Source: an archaeon
Lineage (GTDB): Archaea; Micrarchaeota; Micrarchaeia; Anstonellales; Anstonellaceae
DNA: 44,038 nt
Direction: 5' to 3'
Assembly (NCBI GenBank): GCA_020056305.1
Contig: JAGVIA010000035.1
Coordinates: 1-44,038, forward strand
The notes below the pieces were generated by a model. It made no database searches. It worked only from the letters and a program-made list of their open reading frames with translations, and was not told the DNA's origin. Positions 1 through 6,803 of the stretch are shown piece by piece (the first letter of the stretch is position 1; each line of letters begins with the position of its first letter). Made by a program: the position numbers and the translations under genes.

Positions 1-73
1 GGATGAAAAATGAGAAATGGAGACGGGTGCTGGTTTGATGGTTGGGCTGGGAGGTTTTCGAGGTGGGGTTATG

Positions 74-83
74 CTTTAAATTT
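74..83 (+). promoter_or_regulatory. TATA-like box for the AttH-like gene
   Basis: The sequence ctttaaattt is centred about 25 nt upstream of the ATG pair at 100/103, the distance expected for an archaeal leaderless transcript. It lies inside the longer ORF of the track, which is an argument against the upstream start. Confidence 0.4.
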
Positions 84-99
84 GCAACAGCCTAAAAGC

Positions 100-1221
100 A
101 TGATGACAAGCAGACACATCTCCAAAGAAAGCATGGAGGAAAAAGCCAGGAAAATTTGGCAGGTCCCAAGCAAGCCCCTGGCAAAGGGCGCATGGCTCTG
201 GTGGTTCTGGCTCTTTTTCATTCATGATGAGAACACTGTAAAAACCGGCAAATGCCGCCAGCTCATGATTCTCTGGTCAGTGAAAAACGACAGGCAGATT
301 ACGTGCAATGGGCTTGACATCCGCCTTCCCTGGCAGATAAAAGCAGGCAAGGATGGCTGGGAGCTAAATGGCGCCGCAGCAGCATGGTATTTTGACGGCA
401 AGAAGATGCATGACGATTTCGTGTTAGAAACATCCAAAATGTCTCTTGACCCGAAAGAAAAGAGTCTTGTTGCGCCAGGCTCCGCCCCCAGCTCATTTTT
501 CATGCGCGATGATGTGTATATTACAAAAATAAGGTCGGGCTCGCACCAGTTTGAATTCCACGCAATACAGTCTGACAAAAATCCTGCAGTCGGCCCCCAT
601 CAGGGCGAAACCCGCTTTCCCCTAGGGCTCACGGTGGAGGGCACAAGAATTGAAATTCTGCAGCTTTCAGGCACCGAGTGGCACAATGGCATGGAAACCA
701 GCATCCGTGGAACCGCATACTTCCAGAAAATACTGCTCGCAGCCCCGCCACCGCAATGGTATTGGGGCATCTACCATTTCCCTGACGGCAGCTACTTCAC
801 CTACATGCAAACCTATCTTGGCAGGGCGCTTCTTGCAGGCAATGCATGGAAGGGCGCGCACCTCAAAAAGCCCTCCGCGCCCCTAAGTGCCGACATATAT
901 GTTTACCATGCGCCCTCTGGAAGGTTTTTCGAGGGGCACAAGCTGCAAGTCACCCCTGAAAAAATAGAAGACGGGCTCTGGAGGCACAAGCTCTCAGGAA
1001 TAGGGAACGGATTTGAATTGTCCGCAACAGCAGAATCCTATGCGCATTCCTGCTGGAAGTTTGAGAAGAAAATAGGCGTGCTGCCGGCGCGCTCATCTTT
1101 CATGTACAATGAATACCCCTCAGTGCTAACGCACTTGGAGCTGCGCCTTGCAGGCGGCGAAATTCTGCGCTTTGAAAAGGGAGTTGGCAACATGGAAAAC
1201 TCCTGGGGATTTCTCATCTGA
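100..1221 (+). CDS. Lipocalin/AttH (CrtC)-like conserved protein
   Basis: Soluble protein of about 373 residues without signal peptide or membrane segment. The pattern of Trp/Tyr-rich beta strands (GAWLWWFWLFF near the N terminus, AAWYFDGK, QWYWGIYHFPDGS, and a closing NSWGFLI) resembles the double-lipocalin AttH/CrtC family; this is a family-level guess without catalytic residues to support an activity. The ORF track starts at base 10, but a TATA-like ctttaaattt at 74-83 lies 23-26 nt before the paired ATGs at 100 and 103, so a leaderless start there is preferred; the first 30 codons look non-protein-like. The frame may be open before the window. Next gene is 130 bp downstream on the same strand. 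Confidence 0.5.
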   Translation: MMTSRHISKESMEEKARKIWQVPSKPLAKGAWLWWFWLFFIHDENTVKTGKCRQLMILWSVKNDRQITCNGLDIRLPWQIKAGKDGWELNGAAAAWYFDGKKMHDDFVLETSKMSLDPKEKSLVAPGSAPSSFFMRDDVYITKIRSGSHQFEFHAIQSDKNPAVGPHQGETRFPLGLTVEGTRIEILQLSGTEWHNGMETSIRGTAYFQKILLAAPPPQWYWGIYHFPDGSYFTYMQTYLGRALLAGNAWKGAHLKKPSAPLSADIYVYHAPSGRFFEGHKLQVTPEKIEDGLWRHKLSGIGNGFELSATAESYAHSCWKFEKKIGVLPARSSFMYNEYPSVLTHLELRLAGGEILRFEKGVGNMENSWGFLI

Positions 1222-1315
1222 GGGAAACGGGAAAAACGGCTGAAGAAAAAATAGATGCACGCAAAATCCACGGGCGCAGTGCATTTTGGGCATAATGCCA
1301 TGCAATTGCCAACCT

Positions 1316-1340
1316 GAGTGCTTTATACACTCCGGAGTGC
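1316..1340 (+). promoter_or_regulatory. TATA box with overlapping inverted repeats
   Basis: tttatac at 1322-1328 is about 27 nt before the ATG at 1352. It is flanked by gagtg (1316-1320) and cactc (1328-1332), and a perfect 12-bp palindrome cactccggagtg occupies 1328-1339, between TATA and start. The placement would suit a repressor operator that blocks the pre-initiation complex; the regulator is unknown. Confidence 0.4.
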
Positions 1341-1351
1341 ATATTAGCAAC

Positions 1352-1549
1352 ATGAGCGCGGAAGAAAAACAATTCCTCATCAAGGAATGGGACAAGCACA
1401 TTGAAAAAAATGGCCGCAAGCACGAGATAGCGTGCTTCAGCTCTATCCGCGAAGACACGTTTCGGGAAACGTTTCGGGCCGGCATACTCGGGTTTGTGAA
1501 AATCACTGCCGAAGAGAAGAGGCAGCTCATTGCATACACTGGCCTGTAA
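1352..1549 (+). CDS. Small hypothetical protein (65 aa)
   Basis: Charged soluble protein of 65 residues starting MSAEEKQF and ending LIAYTGL; no known motif recognised. Two halves each contain a K/E-E-K-x-Q-x-L/I element (EEKQFLI and EEKRQLI), hinting at helical structure. The track gives an 87-aa version from 1286, but the TATA at 1322-1328 predicts transcription starting close to the ATG at 1352, so the shorter form is preferred. It sits alone between the AttH-like gene and the PPC-domain gene. Confidence 0.5.
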   Translation: MSAEEKQFLIKEWDKHIEKNGRKHEIACFSSIREDTFRETFRAGILGFVKITAEEKRQLIAYTGL

Positions 1550-1602
1550 TTGCACATAAGCTCTAAAAACTCCTCATTCCATTTCTACTTGCAGGTGTTA
1601 CA

Positions 1603-2016
1603 ATGCAATCCCGCAAGGAAAAAAATGGCTGCTGGCTCATTCTTGAGCGCGGCGAGGAAATCAAATCTACATTGGCAGAATGGGCGAAAAAGGAAAAAAT
1701 ATCCGGCGCATCCATTTCTGGGATAGGCGGCGTCACTGAAGTGGAATTGGCTGCATTCAATCCAGCGGAAAACAGGTGGACAAGAAAAAAATTCACCGAC
1801 CATTACGAGCTTCTCTCCCTGGCTGGCAACATCAACGAAGATGGCTTGCACGCGCACATGGTGATTGGGGATTTGCAATTCAATATCATTGGCGGGCACC
1901 TTAATTTCGCAAAGGTTTCCACATTCGCTGAAATTTTTGCCATCCCAACGCAACTTGTCGGAAAAGTCCCGATGCCGGATATCGCATTGAAGAAAATAGA
2001 CCTGGGCAAGAAGTGA
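1603..2016 (+). CDS. PPC (DUF296) domain protein
   Basis: 137-residue single-domain protein of the PPC/DUF296 family, found alone in prokaryotes and fused to AT-hooks in plant DNA-binding proteins. Family hallmarks are visible: SGASISGIGGVTEVELAAF near the N terminus, then LHAHMVIGD and GGHL, whose histidines and glycines form the conserved metal-site-like patch of the trimer. It carries no AT-hook, so DNA binding is not implied by the sequence. The stop overlaps or nearly abuts the downstream phosphatase gene, so the two are probably co-transcribed and translationally coupled. The biochemical role of stand-alone PPC proteins is not well defined. Confidence 0.8.
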   Translation: MQSRKEKNGCWLILERGEEIKSTLAEWAKKEKISGASISGIGGVTEVELAAFNPAENRWTRKKFTDHYELLSLAGNINEDGLHAHMVIGDLQFNIIGGHLNFAKVSTFAEIFAIPTQLVGKVPMPDIALKKIDLGKK

Positions 2017-2021
2017 TTTGC

Positions 2022-2651
2022 ATGGTTTCAACAATATTCCTAGTCAGGCACGGCGAAGCCGAATCAAATGTCGGCAAGTATTTCGCAGGCTGGCTCGACG
2101 TTCCTCTCACTCCATTGGGCAAGCAGCAGGCAGCGCTTCTAAAAAAGCGCTTAGGCAAGGAAAAGATAGAGCGCGCATTCTGCTCCGACCTCACGCGCGC
2201 AAAGGACACGCTTGCCGCCCTCTCCCTAACATGTTCCATAGAATATGCAAAGGAGTTGCGCGAAAAGAATTACGGCAAGGATCTTGAAGGCGTGCGCTGG
2301 GACAGTGATGAGCAGTATGACAAGTACCACCTTGACGCATACGCGCGGGGCCCGGGCGGCGAAAATTGCGCTGATGTGGAAAAGCGCACCATCTCATATT
2401 TCAACAAGAAGATTTTCCCCGCAAAGGAAGACACGGTGCTCGTGGTCTCGCACCACGGCCCGCTTGTGCTGCTCGCATGCCATATCCTCGGCATGCCGAT
2501 AAAGAACTGGCGCAGGCTGCGCCTGGGCAATTGTGGCTTGTGCATAATCGCAAAAGAAGGCAAAACCTGGCGCGTTCGCCTCTGGAACTCGCTTTCGCAT
2601 TACGGGCTGCAGAGCTTCTCCCCGCTTCTTGCAAAGGAGAAAAAGAAATAG
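2022..2651 (+). CDS. Histidine phosphatase (phosphoglycerate mutase-like)
   Basis: Branch-1/2 histidine phosphatase superfamily protein of about 209 residues. LVRHGEAESN near residue 6 supplies the phospho-accepting His and its Arg; SDLTRAKDT carries the second conserved Arg; SHHGP near residue 140 supplies the second catalytic His. Substrate cannot be told from sequence: cofactor-dependent mutase, sugar-phosphate or nucleotide phosphatase are all possible. The track start is a GTG at 2013 that forms a GTGA overlap with the upstream stop; the ATG at 2022 begins the conserved MVSTIFLVRHGE strand directly and is preferred. It ends one base before a convergent gene. Confidence 0.8.
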   Translation: MVSTIFLVRHGEAESNVGKYFAGWLDVPLTPLGKQQAALLKKRLGKEKIERAFCSDLTRAKDTLAALSLTCSIEYAKELREKNYGKDLEGVRWDSDEQYDKYHLDAYARGPGGENCADVEKRTISYFNKKIFPAKEDTVLVVSHHGPLVLLACHILGMPIKNWRRLRLGNCGLCIIAKEGKTWRVRLWNSLSHYGLQSFSPLLAKEKKK

Positions 2652-2652
2652 C

Positions 2653-3135
2653 CTATCTTCCAAGCCCTTCGACATGCACTTCCGCTGACGCATTCATATC
2701 TAATGCAAGGGGTATGTCCACGCGAACCGTTAGCCTCCATATATGTATCGCGTTGTCATGCCCGAACTCCAAGCTTGTGGGCATTGCATTGTGCGGAAGC
2801 TGGAAAGATGCAGACAACTCCGCCTTGTAAAGAATCTGCTCTCCCGCAATTTTCTTCTCCTGGAAAAACCAGTTGCTGGAGTGCTCGCGAATCTCTGTCT
2901 TGAGGTCGGTGGAGTACGGGACCCCAAGATCCTGCCTCCTCTGCTGCTCGTCCGGCGTCATCATGCGCGTTACCTGCTCCTTTTTCCTCTCGCTACAAGT
3001 TAGCACTGCATAAACCCCCCGCACCTTTGTCGGCCTGGGCAGCTCAAGTGACACTCTTGCATGCACTGCCTCTCCTGCAGAATAAGATGTCTTGTCAAGG
3101 GCAACTGCAACATTGCCAAACGGGCTTGCTGCCAT
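2653..3135 (-). CDS. Arrestin-fold-like protein
   Basis: About 160 residues, soluble and beta-rich. The N-terminal block, VALDKTSYSAGEAVHARVSL followed by a strand ending in AVLTCSERK, matches the arrestin N-domain/SpoOM pattern (Y-x-x-G-E-x-V-x-x-x-V). A second half ends in a strand pair around IWRLTVRVDIPLALD. No catalytic residues; a protein-protein or membrane-scaffold role is plausible but unproven. The track extends the frame to 253 aa, but the extra N terminus overlaps the divergent gene and reads as a shadow; the ATG at 3135 lies 27 nt from a TATA box shared with that gene. Only one base separates its stop from the convergent phosphatase gene. Confidence 0.6.
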   Translation of the reverse strand: MAASPFGNVAVALDKTSYSAGEAVHARVSLELPRPTKVRGVYAVLTCSERKKEQVTRMMTPDEQQRRQDLGVPYSTDLKTEIREHSSNWFFQEKKIAGEQILYKAELSASFQLPHNAMPTSLEFGHDNAIHIWRLTVRVDIPLALDMNASAEVHVEGLGR

Positions 3136-3153
3136 AATCTCCCTTCCTGCTGC

Positions 3154-3167
3154 TATATATTTAAATA
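3154..3167. promoter_or_regulatory. Bidirectional palindromic TATA box
   Basis: tatatatttaaata contains the perfect 10-bp palindrome TATTTAAATA (3158-3167, centre 3162.5). The plus-strand ATG at 3189 is 26.5 nt away and the minus-strand ATG at 3135 is 27.5 nt away, so one box can explain both divergent leaderless genes. Any BRE element that might set directionality was not resolved. Confidence 0.6.
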
Positions 3168-3188
3168 CCAAATCACATTTTTCAGCCC

Positions 3189-3845
3189 ATGGCAGAAACA
3201 ATAAAGCCCCAAAACGTCCCATCCGGCCTCTACCGCCGCGCAGTCGCCTCGAAAACGGGTCAAAAAGAAGAGTCTGAGCAAAAGGAATGGAAGCCGCCTG
3301 AGCGCGAGAAGCCGCCTTCAGAGCCTTCTTCCCTCTCATCATTCGTGCCAATCGTCCTCTCGATGCTTGCGCTTCTTCTTGCAATGTCCGCAATCTACAT
3401 CTCCATGAATGCAAGCAGGCCGCTTAACCCGTCGGAAAAGGCAGAGCTTGCCATTATGGCAGAGTCGCTTCGCACAATCCAGTCCCGCGACGTCTCGTTC
3501 TCCGTGCCGATAAAAACCACGGTGTTAGTAGACCGCTCCATCGCATTCTCGGAGATGTTCCCCCCGGGCTTTTCTGTTCCCCTTGTGTTTTCCATCCCGA
3601 TAAAGGGCAATGTGGTCGCAGTAGCCCCTGACTCAAACACGATAATACCATACTACATTGATGACGAAATCCCGGTGAACATCAGCGTGCCGGTGGATAC
3701 CGCAACCGCATTTGCTGGAAAGGCAATCCGCATCAACAAGGAGATACCAATCGAATCCCGCTTCACCGTGCCTGTGAACATCCGTGCGGCATACGGCAGC
3801 GAGCTAAATGACATAATAGATTCGCTTGACAAGCTGAGCAAGTAA
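3189..3845 (+). CDS. Membrane-anchored protein with repeated beta segments
   Basis: 218 residues. A charged, Pro-rich cytoplasmic N terminus (about 1-48) precedes one transmembrane helix (about 50-72, FVPIVLSMLALLLAMSAIYI). The remaining ~145 residues contain a recurring pattern of short amphipathic strands with V-P-I/V spacing (SVPIKTTVLVD, SVPLVFSIPIKGN, NISVPVDTAT, FTVPVNIRAA), giving an elongated extracellular or periplasm-side beta structure, and end in a short helix. The family is not recognised. Likely topology is a single N-in anchor. Transcribed from the TATA box shared with the arrestin-like gene; the joint control may mean a joint function, but that is inference. Confidence 0.6.
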   Translation: MAETIKPQNVPSGLYRRAVASKTGQKEESEQKEWKPPEREKPPSEPSSLSSFVPIVLSMLALLLAMSAIYISMNASRPLNPSEKAELAIMAESLRTIQSRDVSFSVPIKTTVLVDRSIAFSEMFPPGFSVPLVFSIPIKGNVVAVAPDSNTIIPYYIDDEIPVNISVPVDTATAFAGKAIRINKEIPIESRFTVPVNIRAAYGSELNDIIDSLDKLSK

Positions 3846-3850
3846 AATGA

Positions 3851-3903
3851 AGCCGGCAAAGGGCACGCCATCATTGTGCAAATATTTTTTCCATTCGCCG
3901 GCT
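3851..3903 (+). terminator. Possible terminator between convergent genes
   Basis: A T-run (attttttcc, 3882-3891) follows the plus-strand stop by about 40 nt and lies in the loop of a 7-bp inverted repeat AGCCGGC (3851-3857) / GCCGGCT (3897-3903). An oligo-T tract is the usual archaeal termination signal; the stem may be incidental. Confidence 0.35.
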
Positions 3904-3908
3904 GCCTC

Positions 3909-4556
3909 TTATTTCCCGGCAAGCTCTGCCTCAATTATTTCCGCAACGCCCGACTGCCCTTGCCACTTCTTCTCCACTTTTTTCACGACGACTTTTTTTG
4001 AGAAGAACGGCGCATCACAAACAAACGTTTCGCCCTCGCCGCCTTCAAAGAAGAAATGCGCAGAAGGGCTGCGCTTTTTCATGTCCGCCATGCATGCGGC
4101 ATCAAATTTGCGCCACAGGAAATCCTCGCCAAGCCCTTCTGCCGCAACCGCGGCAACGCGCGCATCAAAATACTCTGCGACTTCGGATGCAAGCGCCTCT
4201 TTTTTCCTCCAAATGGGCGCAAAGCTCCGTATCCCAAGCTCGTCCGCTATCTGGTCTATCCTCTGCTTCTGGTACTCGCTCTCAATCGCGCCTGCCACCA
4301 CGCCATCCACATGCATTTTGGCAAGCGCCTTCTTCATATCTTCCAGCTCCCGCTCATTGCCCGTTTTCACATATTCCAATGGCAGCCCCATCGCCTCCGC
4401 CTGCAACTTGCACCACTCTACATTGGGGCGGTGGAACATCATCGAGTCCTCTCCGGAAACCATTGTAAGGAGTGAAACGTCCCAGCCGGAAAAAAGAGCG
4501 CAAAAGGCGGCAAACGCGCTGTCCTTGCCCCCTGAGAACAAAACAGCGACTTTCAT
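3909..4556 (-). CDS. dph6: Diphthine--ammonia ligase-like ATPase (Dph6/MJ0570 family)
   Basis: 215 residues, adenine nucleotide alpha-hydrolase fold. The PP-loop SGGKDS lies at about residues 8-13 (MKVAVLFSGGKDSAFAA) and the family signature GDVVAGAIESEYQKQR-like segment (DGVVAGAIESEYQ) is near residue 85. Eukaryotic and archaeal members perform the last step of diphthamide formation on elongation factor 2, amidating diphthine with ammonium and ATP. The start at 4556 begins the conserved MKVAVLFSGGKDS strand; the extra 18 codons in the track reach toward the tRNA. No promoter is evident between the tRNA 3' end (27 bp upstream) and this gene, so co-transcription with the tRNA is likely. Could alternatively act on another small amidation substrate. 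Confidence 0.8.
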   Translation of the reverse strand: MKVAVLFSGGKDSAFAAFCALFSGWDVSLLTMVSGEDSMMFHRPNVEWCKLQAEAMGLPLEYVKTGNERELEDMKKALAKMHVDGVVAGAIESEYQKQRIDQIADELGIRSFAPIWRKKEALASEVAEYFDARVAAVAAEGLGEDFLWRKFDAACMADMKKRSPSAHFFFEGGEGETFVCDAPFFSKKVVVKKVEKKWQGQSGVAEIIEAELAGK

Positions 4557-4582
4557 AAAATCATCCTGGTGGGAAAAGAAAA

Positions 4583-4686
4583 TGGACTGGATGGGATTTT
4601 TGGGCAGCAAAGATAGTTTCTACCAAAGCTCGAACCCATGGCCTCTTCGTTGCGAACGAAGCGATCTACCGCTGATCTACCAGCCC
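4583..4686 (-). tRNA. tRNA-Ala (anticodon CGC) with a T-loop intron
   Basis: Read on the minus strand: acceptor GGGCTGG, TA, D-arm GATC/GATC around AGCGGTA, anticodon stem CTTCG/CGAAG with loop TTCGCAA (anticodon CGC, reading GCG), variable AGGCC, T-stem ATGGG and T-loop starting TTCGA. The continuous sequence then fails, but about 32 nt later CCCAT (pairs ATGGG) and CCAGTCC (pairs GGGCTGG) appear, followed by A73. The restored acceptor contains G3:U70, the tRNA-Ala identity pair. The insert (about 4597-4628) folds as TTTGGTAG/CTGCCCAAA, eight pairs with one bulged C. Junctions are uncertain by 1-2 nt. CCA is not encoded; T-runs follow the 3' end. Confidence 0.85.
4597..4628 (-). other. Predicted archaeal tRNA intron in the T-loop (about 59/60)
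   Basis: The 32-nt segment separates T-loop nucleotide G59 from T60. Removing it gives a 72-nt cloverleaf with T-loop TTCGAGT and 5-bp T-stem. The insert has its own stem. A full canonical bulge-helix-bulge was not found (TTCG with CAAA gives three of four central pairs), so a relaxed motif must be assumed. Confidence 0.7.
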
Positions 4687-4710
4687 GTGTTCGTTAATTT
4701 ATAAAGCCGC

Positions 4711-4718
4711 ATTTAAAT
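4711..4718. promoter_or_regulatory. Palindromic TATA box for tRNA-Ala (and possibly the divergent gene)
   Basis: ATTTAAAT is centred 28 nt upstream of the first tRNA base (4686) on the minus strand. On the plus strand it would start transcription near 4740, close to the GTG of the 680-aa gene, so it may serve both. Confidence 0.55.
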
Positions 4719-4730
4719 ACCTTCGAGGTT

Positions 4731-6773
4731 GTGGATCATAAGGTATATATACTACTTGTGGGAGAAGAAATAACAATAGGTGTCTATTTGTTTTACAAAC
4801 CTCAAGCGCCAGCGCACAAGCCCTTTCGGCCTATCGCAAGGCTCGCATTCTACGGTGCCATATTGCTTGCAACTTCAGTATTTCCGCCAAAAGCTTTCAG
4901 CTCATCCATCTCAACCAGCAACACTTCTCCAAACCCTGATAAAATCGAGATAAAGGTAGAGCGGCACACTGCTGGCAGTGAAATACGCAACTCCACTGCC
5001 TCTGGTATTGCCGCGAACATGCTCTCAAGGGAGACCGGCCTTGCGCCCTCAGCGCTAATCCGCAATCATCGCTCGCAAGTGCTTTCGCTTGCATCGCAGC
5101 TTGAGCGCAAAGGCAAACCGCTCACCACTGCCAAATACAATCTTGTTTTTGAAGGCGAAACGCTCTCAATTCCGATTTCAGCCCTGAAAGCAGCGTGCAA
5201 TACACTTGGCGGCGAAAATGATTTGAATCCGAAGACTGGCAAGGATTTGGCAGGCTCGCCATCAACGCATCCAGACGACAGCCCGAATGCCAATCCATCC
5301 CCCGCAACGGATGCGGGACAAGGTCTGAATTCAAATGCGCCAACTTCTCCCGATGCAGCCGGTTTGCAATCAAACCCGCCAACTTCTGGCATTTCACCGG
5401 AAAAATCTCAAACAGACGGTGCAAACAGTCTGGATGCATTCAAAACGCCAGACAAGCAGCCGCGCCCGTTGGGATACGTTCCACCGGATTTCCGAAACTT
5501 GGATTTTGACAGCGGGAAAATTGGCAAAAAGGCAGGTTTGGATCCAGCCTATGCCGGCCTGGCATATGTGCCTCCGGATTTTAGGGATTCGACAAAAAAG
5601 GACAGCGGCAGGAAATCCGAAGCCATTGCAACGCCACGCGGCCTTGACCTCACGGGCTCAAAGCCAGACTTTGGCGGGCCATCATTCCCATGGGGCTTTG
5701 CAGGCTTGCTTTTGGCAGGCGGTGCGGCAATCGTATTTGCAATTGACAAGCTTCTCACGCGCATGATGAACCGCTCCGCATGGCGCGCAGTGCGCCAGAG
5801 GACTCTTTTTGGCGAGATGCTCGAAAATATCCGCGGCATCCCCTCAGCCATCGCTGATTTTGCCCGGTCTGTGCGGGAAAAGCGCTCCAGCATGCGCGCT
5901 CCTGCCATTTTCAGCCCAGCCCGAACATTCGACCCAAGGCAGATATCCAGCTTCCCCGAGCTGGTGCGCGACTCGCTCAAGGCAATACGCGACAACGACC
6001 CGAGCTGGCAGAAAGAAGGCGAGCTTCTGCATCTGATCGGATTCATGAACGCCTCTTTAGGCGACCTGGAGCTTTCCTATCTTGTCAGGCGATACATCAA
6101 GAGCATGCCTCTTCCAAACCCGCTTGGGCTAAATGTCGCAGCAAAGCTTGAGGAAAGCCTGGAGACTGGAAAATACAATGCGCAAGTGGGCAGGCTTGTG
6201 CCATTTGACTCGTCAGCACTTGACGCGCGCATCGTCGTGAACGGGGAAAGCACGCCCGAATCCGATGTCATAATGATGCTCATGAACGAGAAATTCACCC
6301 TCTACAAGCGCATGGCAGAACCAGTCACGCCAGGGCCGGACGGCGGCGGCCCGGGCAAGCGGCGCATGCCAGAAGGCGAGGAAAATGGCTTTTCTGCAAC
6401 TACCTCGCACGTTTCTTCAGCAAGCCAAAACGGCACTTCAAATTCTTCAGCCCAACCTCCCATGCTATCGCGCTTTGACTCCCGCAGGCTCACACCTGAA
6501 GAGCGCGCGATTTTCGGCGACATAATCGCCTGGGCGGCAAAAGAATACGCCGTACGCCCGCGCGGGCAGAAGCAAAATGTGCTAATCGAGGCATACAATG
6601 CCGTTCTCATGCAGTTCAACATGCCTATTGCCTACTCCACGATACAAACTTACATGAAAAAGGCGCAGGCGGAAACAGGAAGCAAGAGCCAGCCGGCAGT
6701 GAACAGAACAGCAAACGCCCCAGCCCGCATCCTAAAATTCGAGCAGCCTTCTCCTCGTGCTAACGCTGCCTAG
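4731..6773 (+). CDS. Large secreted/membrane protein of unknown function
   Basis: 680 residues from a GTG at 4731; the true start is uncertain (GTG at 4758 and a second TATA-like tatatatac at 4744-4752 also exist). A signal-like hydrophobic segment (about 39-55, ARLAFYGAILLATSVFPPKAFS) precedes a Ser/Pro/Asn-rich, probably exported region (about 60-320) with two YVPPDFR motifs around 250-285. A transmembrane helix at about 327-345 (GFAGLLLAGGAAIVFAIDKLL) is followed by a basic, mainly helical cytoplasmic domain, and a C-terminal block (LTPEERAIFGDIIAWAAKEY...) that looks like a small folded domain. No homology recognised. It converges on the first ftsZ gene with 30 bp between; a cell-envelope role is only inference. 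Confidence 0.6.
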   Translation: MDHKVYILLVGEEITIGVYLFYKPQAPAHKPFRPIARLAFYGAILLATSVFPPKAFSSSISTSNTSPNPDKIEIKVERHTAGSEIRNSTASGIAANMLSRETGLAPSALIRNHRSQVLSLASQLERKGKPLTTAKYNLVFEGETLSIPISALKAACNTLGGENDLNPKTGKDLAGSPSTHPDDSPNANPSPATDAGQGLNSNAPTSPDAAGLQSNPPTSGISPEKSQTDGANSLDAFKTPDKQPRPLGYVPPDFRNLDFDSGKIGKKAGLDPAYAGLAYVPPDFRDSTKKDSGRKSEAIATPRGLDLTGSKPDFGGPSFPWGFAGLLLAGGAAIVFAIDKLLTRMMNRSAWRAVRQRTLFGEMLENIRGIPSAIADFARSVREKRSSMRAPAIFSPARTFDPRQISSFPELVRDSLKAIRDNDPSWQKEGELLHLIGFMNASLGDLELSYLVRRYIKSMPLPNPLGLNVAAKLEESLETGKYNAQVGRLVPFDSSALDARIVVNGESTPESDVIMMLMNEKFTLYKRMAEPVTPGPDGGGPGKRRMPEGEENGFSATTSHVSSASQNGTSNSSAQPPMLSRFDSRRLTPEERAIFGDIIAWAAKEYAVRPRGQKQNVLIEAYNAVLMQFNMPIAYSTIQTYMKKAQAETGSKSQPAVNRTANAPARILKFEQPSPRANAA

Positions 6774-6803
6774 AAAAAAAATAAAAAAGAAGGGAAAAAT
6801 TCC
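6774..6803 (-). terminator. Oligo-T tract after ftsZ (minus strand)
   Basis: The plus strand reads aaaaaaaataaaaaagaaggg between two convergent stops, so the minus-strand ftsZ transcript ends in long T runs, the normal archaeal terminator form. Confidence 0.5.

Noticed and set aside
4628-4686. A degenerate tRNA pseudogene truncated after the T-loop
   Set aside because: Compensating T-stem and acceptor strands with G3:U70 and A73 occur 32 nt downstream, so an intron explains the sequence better.
3847-4704. 285-aa plus-strand ORF over dph6 and the tRNA
   Set aside because: It covers the opposite strand of a PP-loop enzyme and of a tRNA; no protein-like features.
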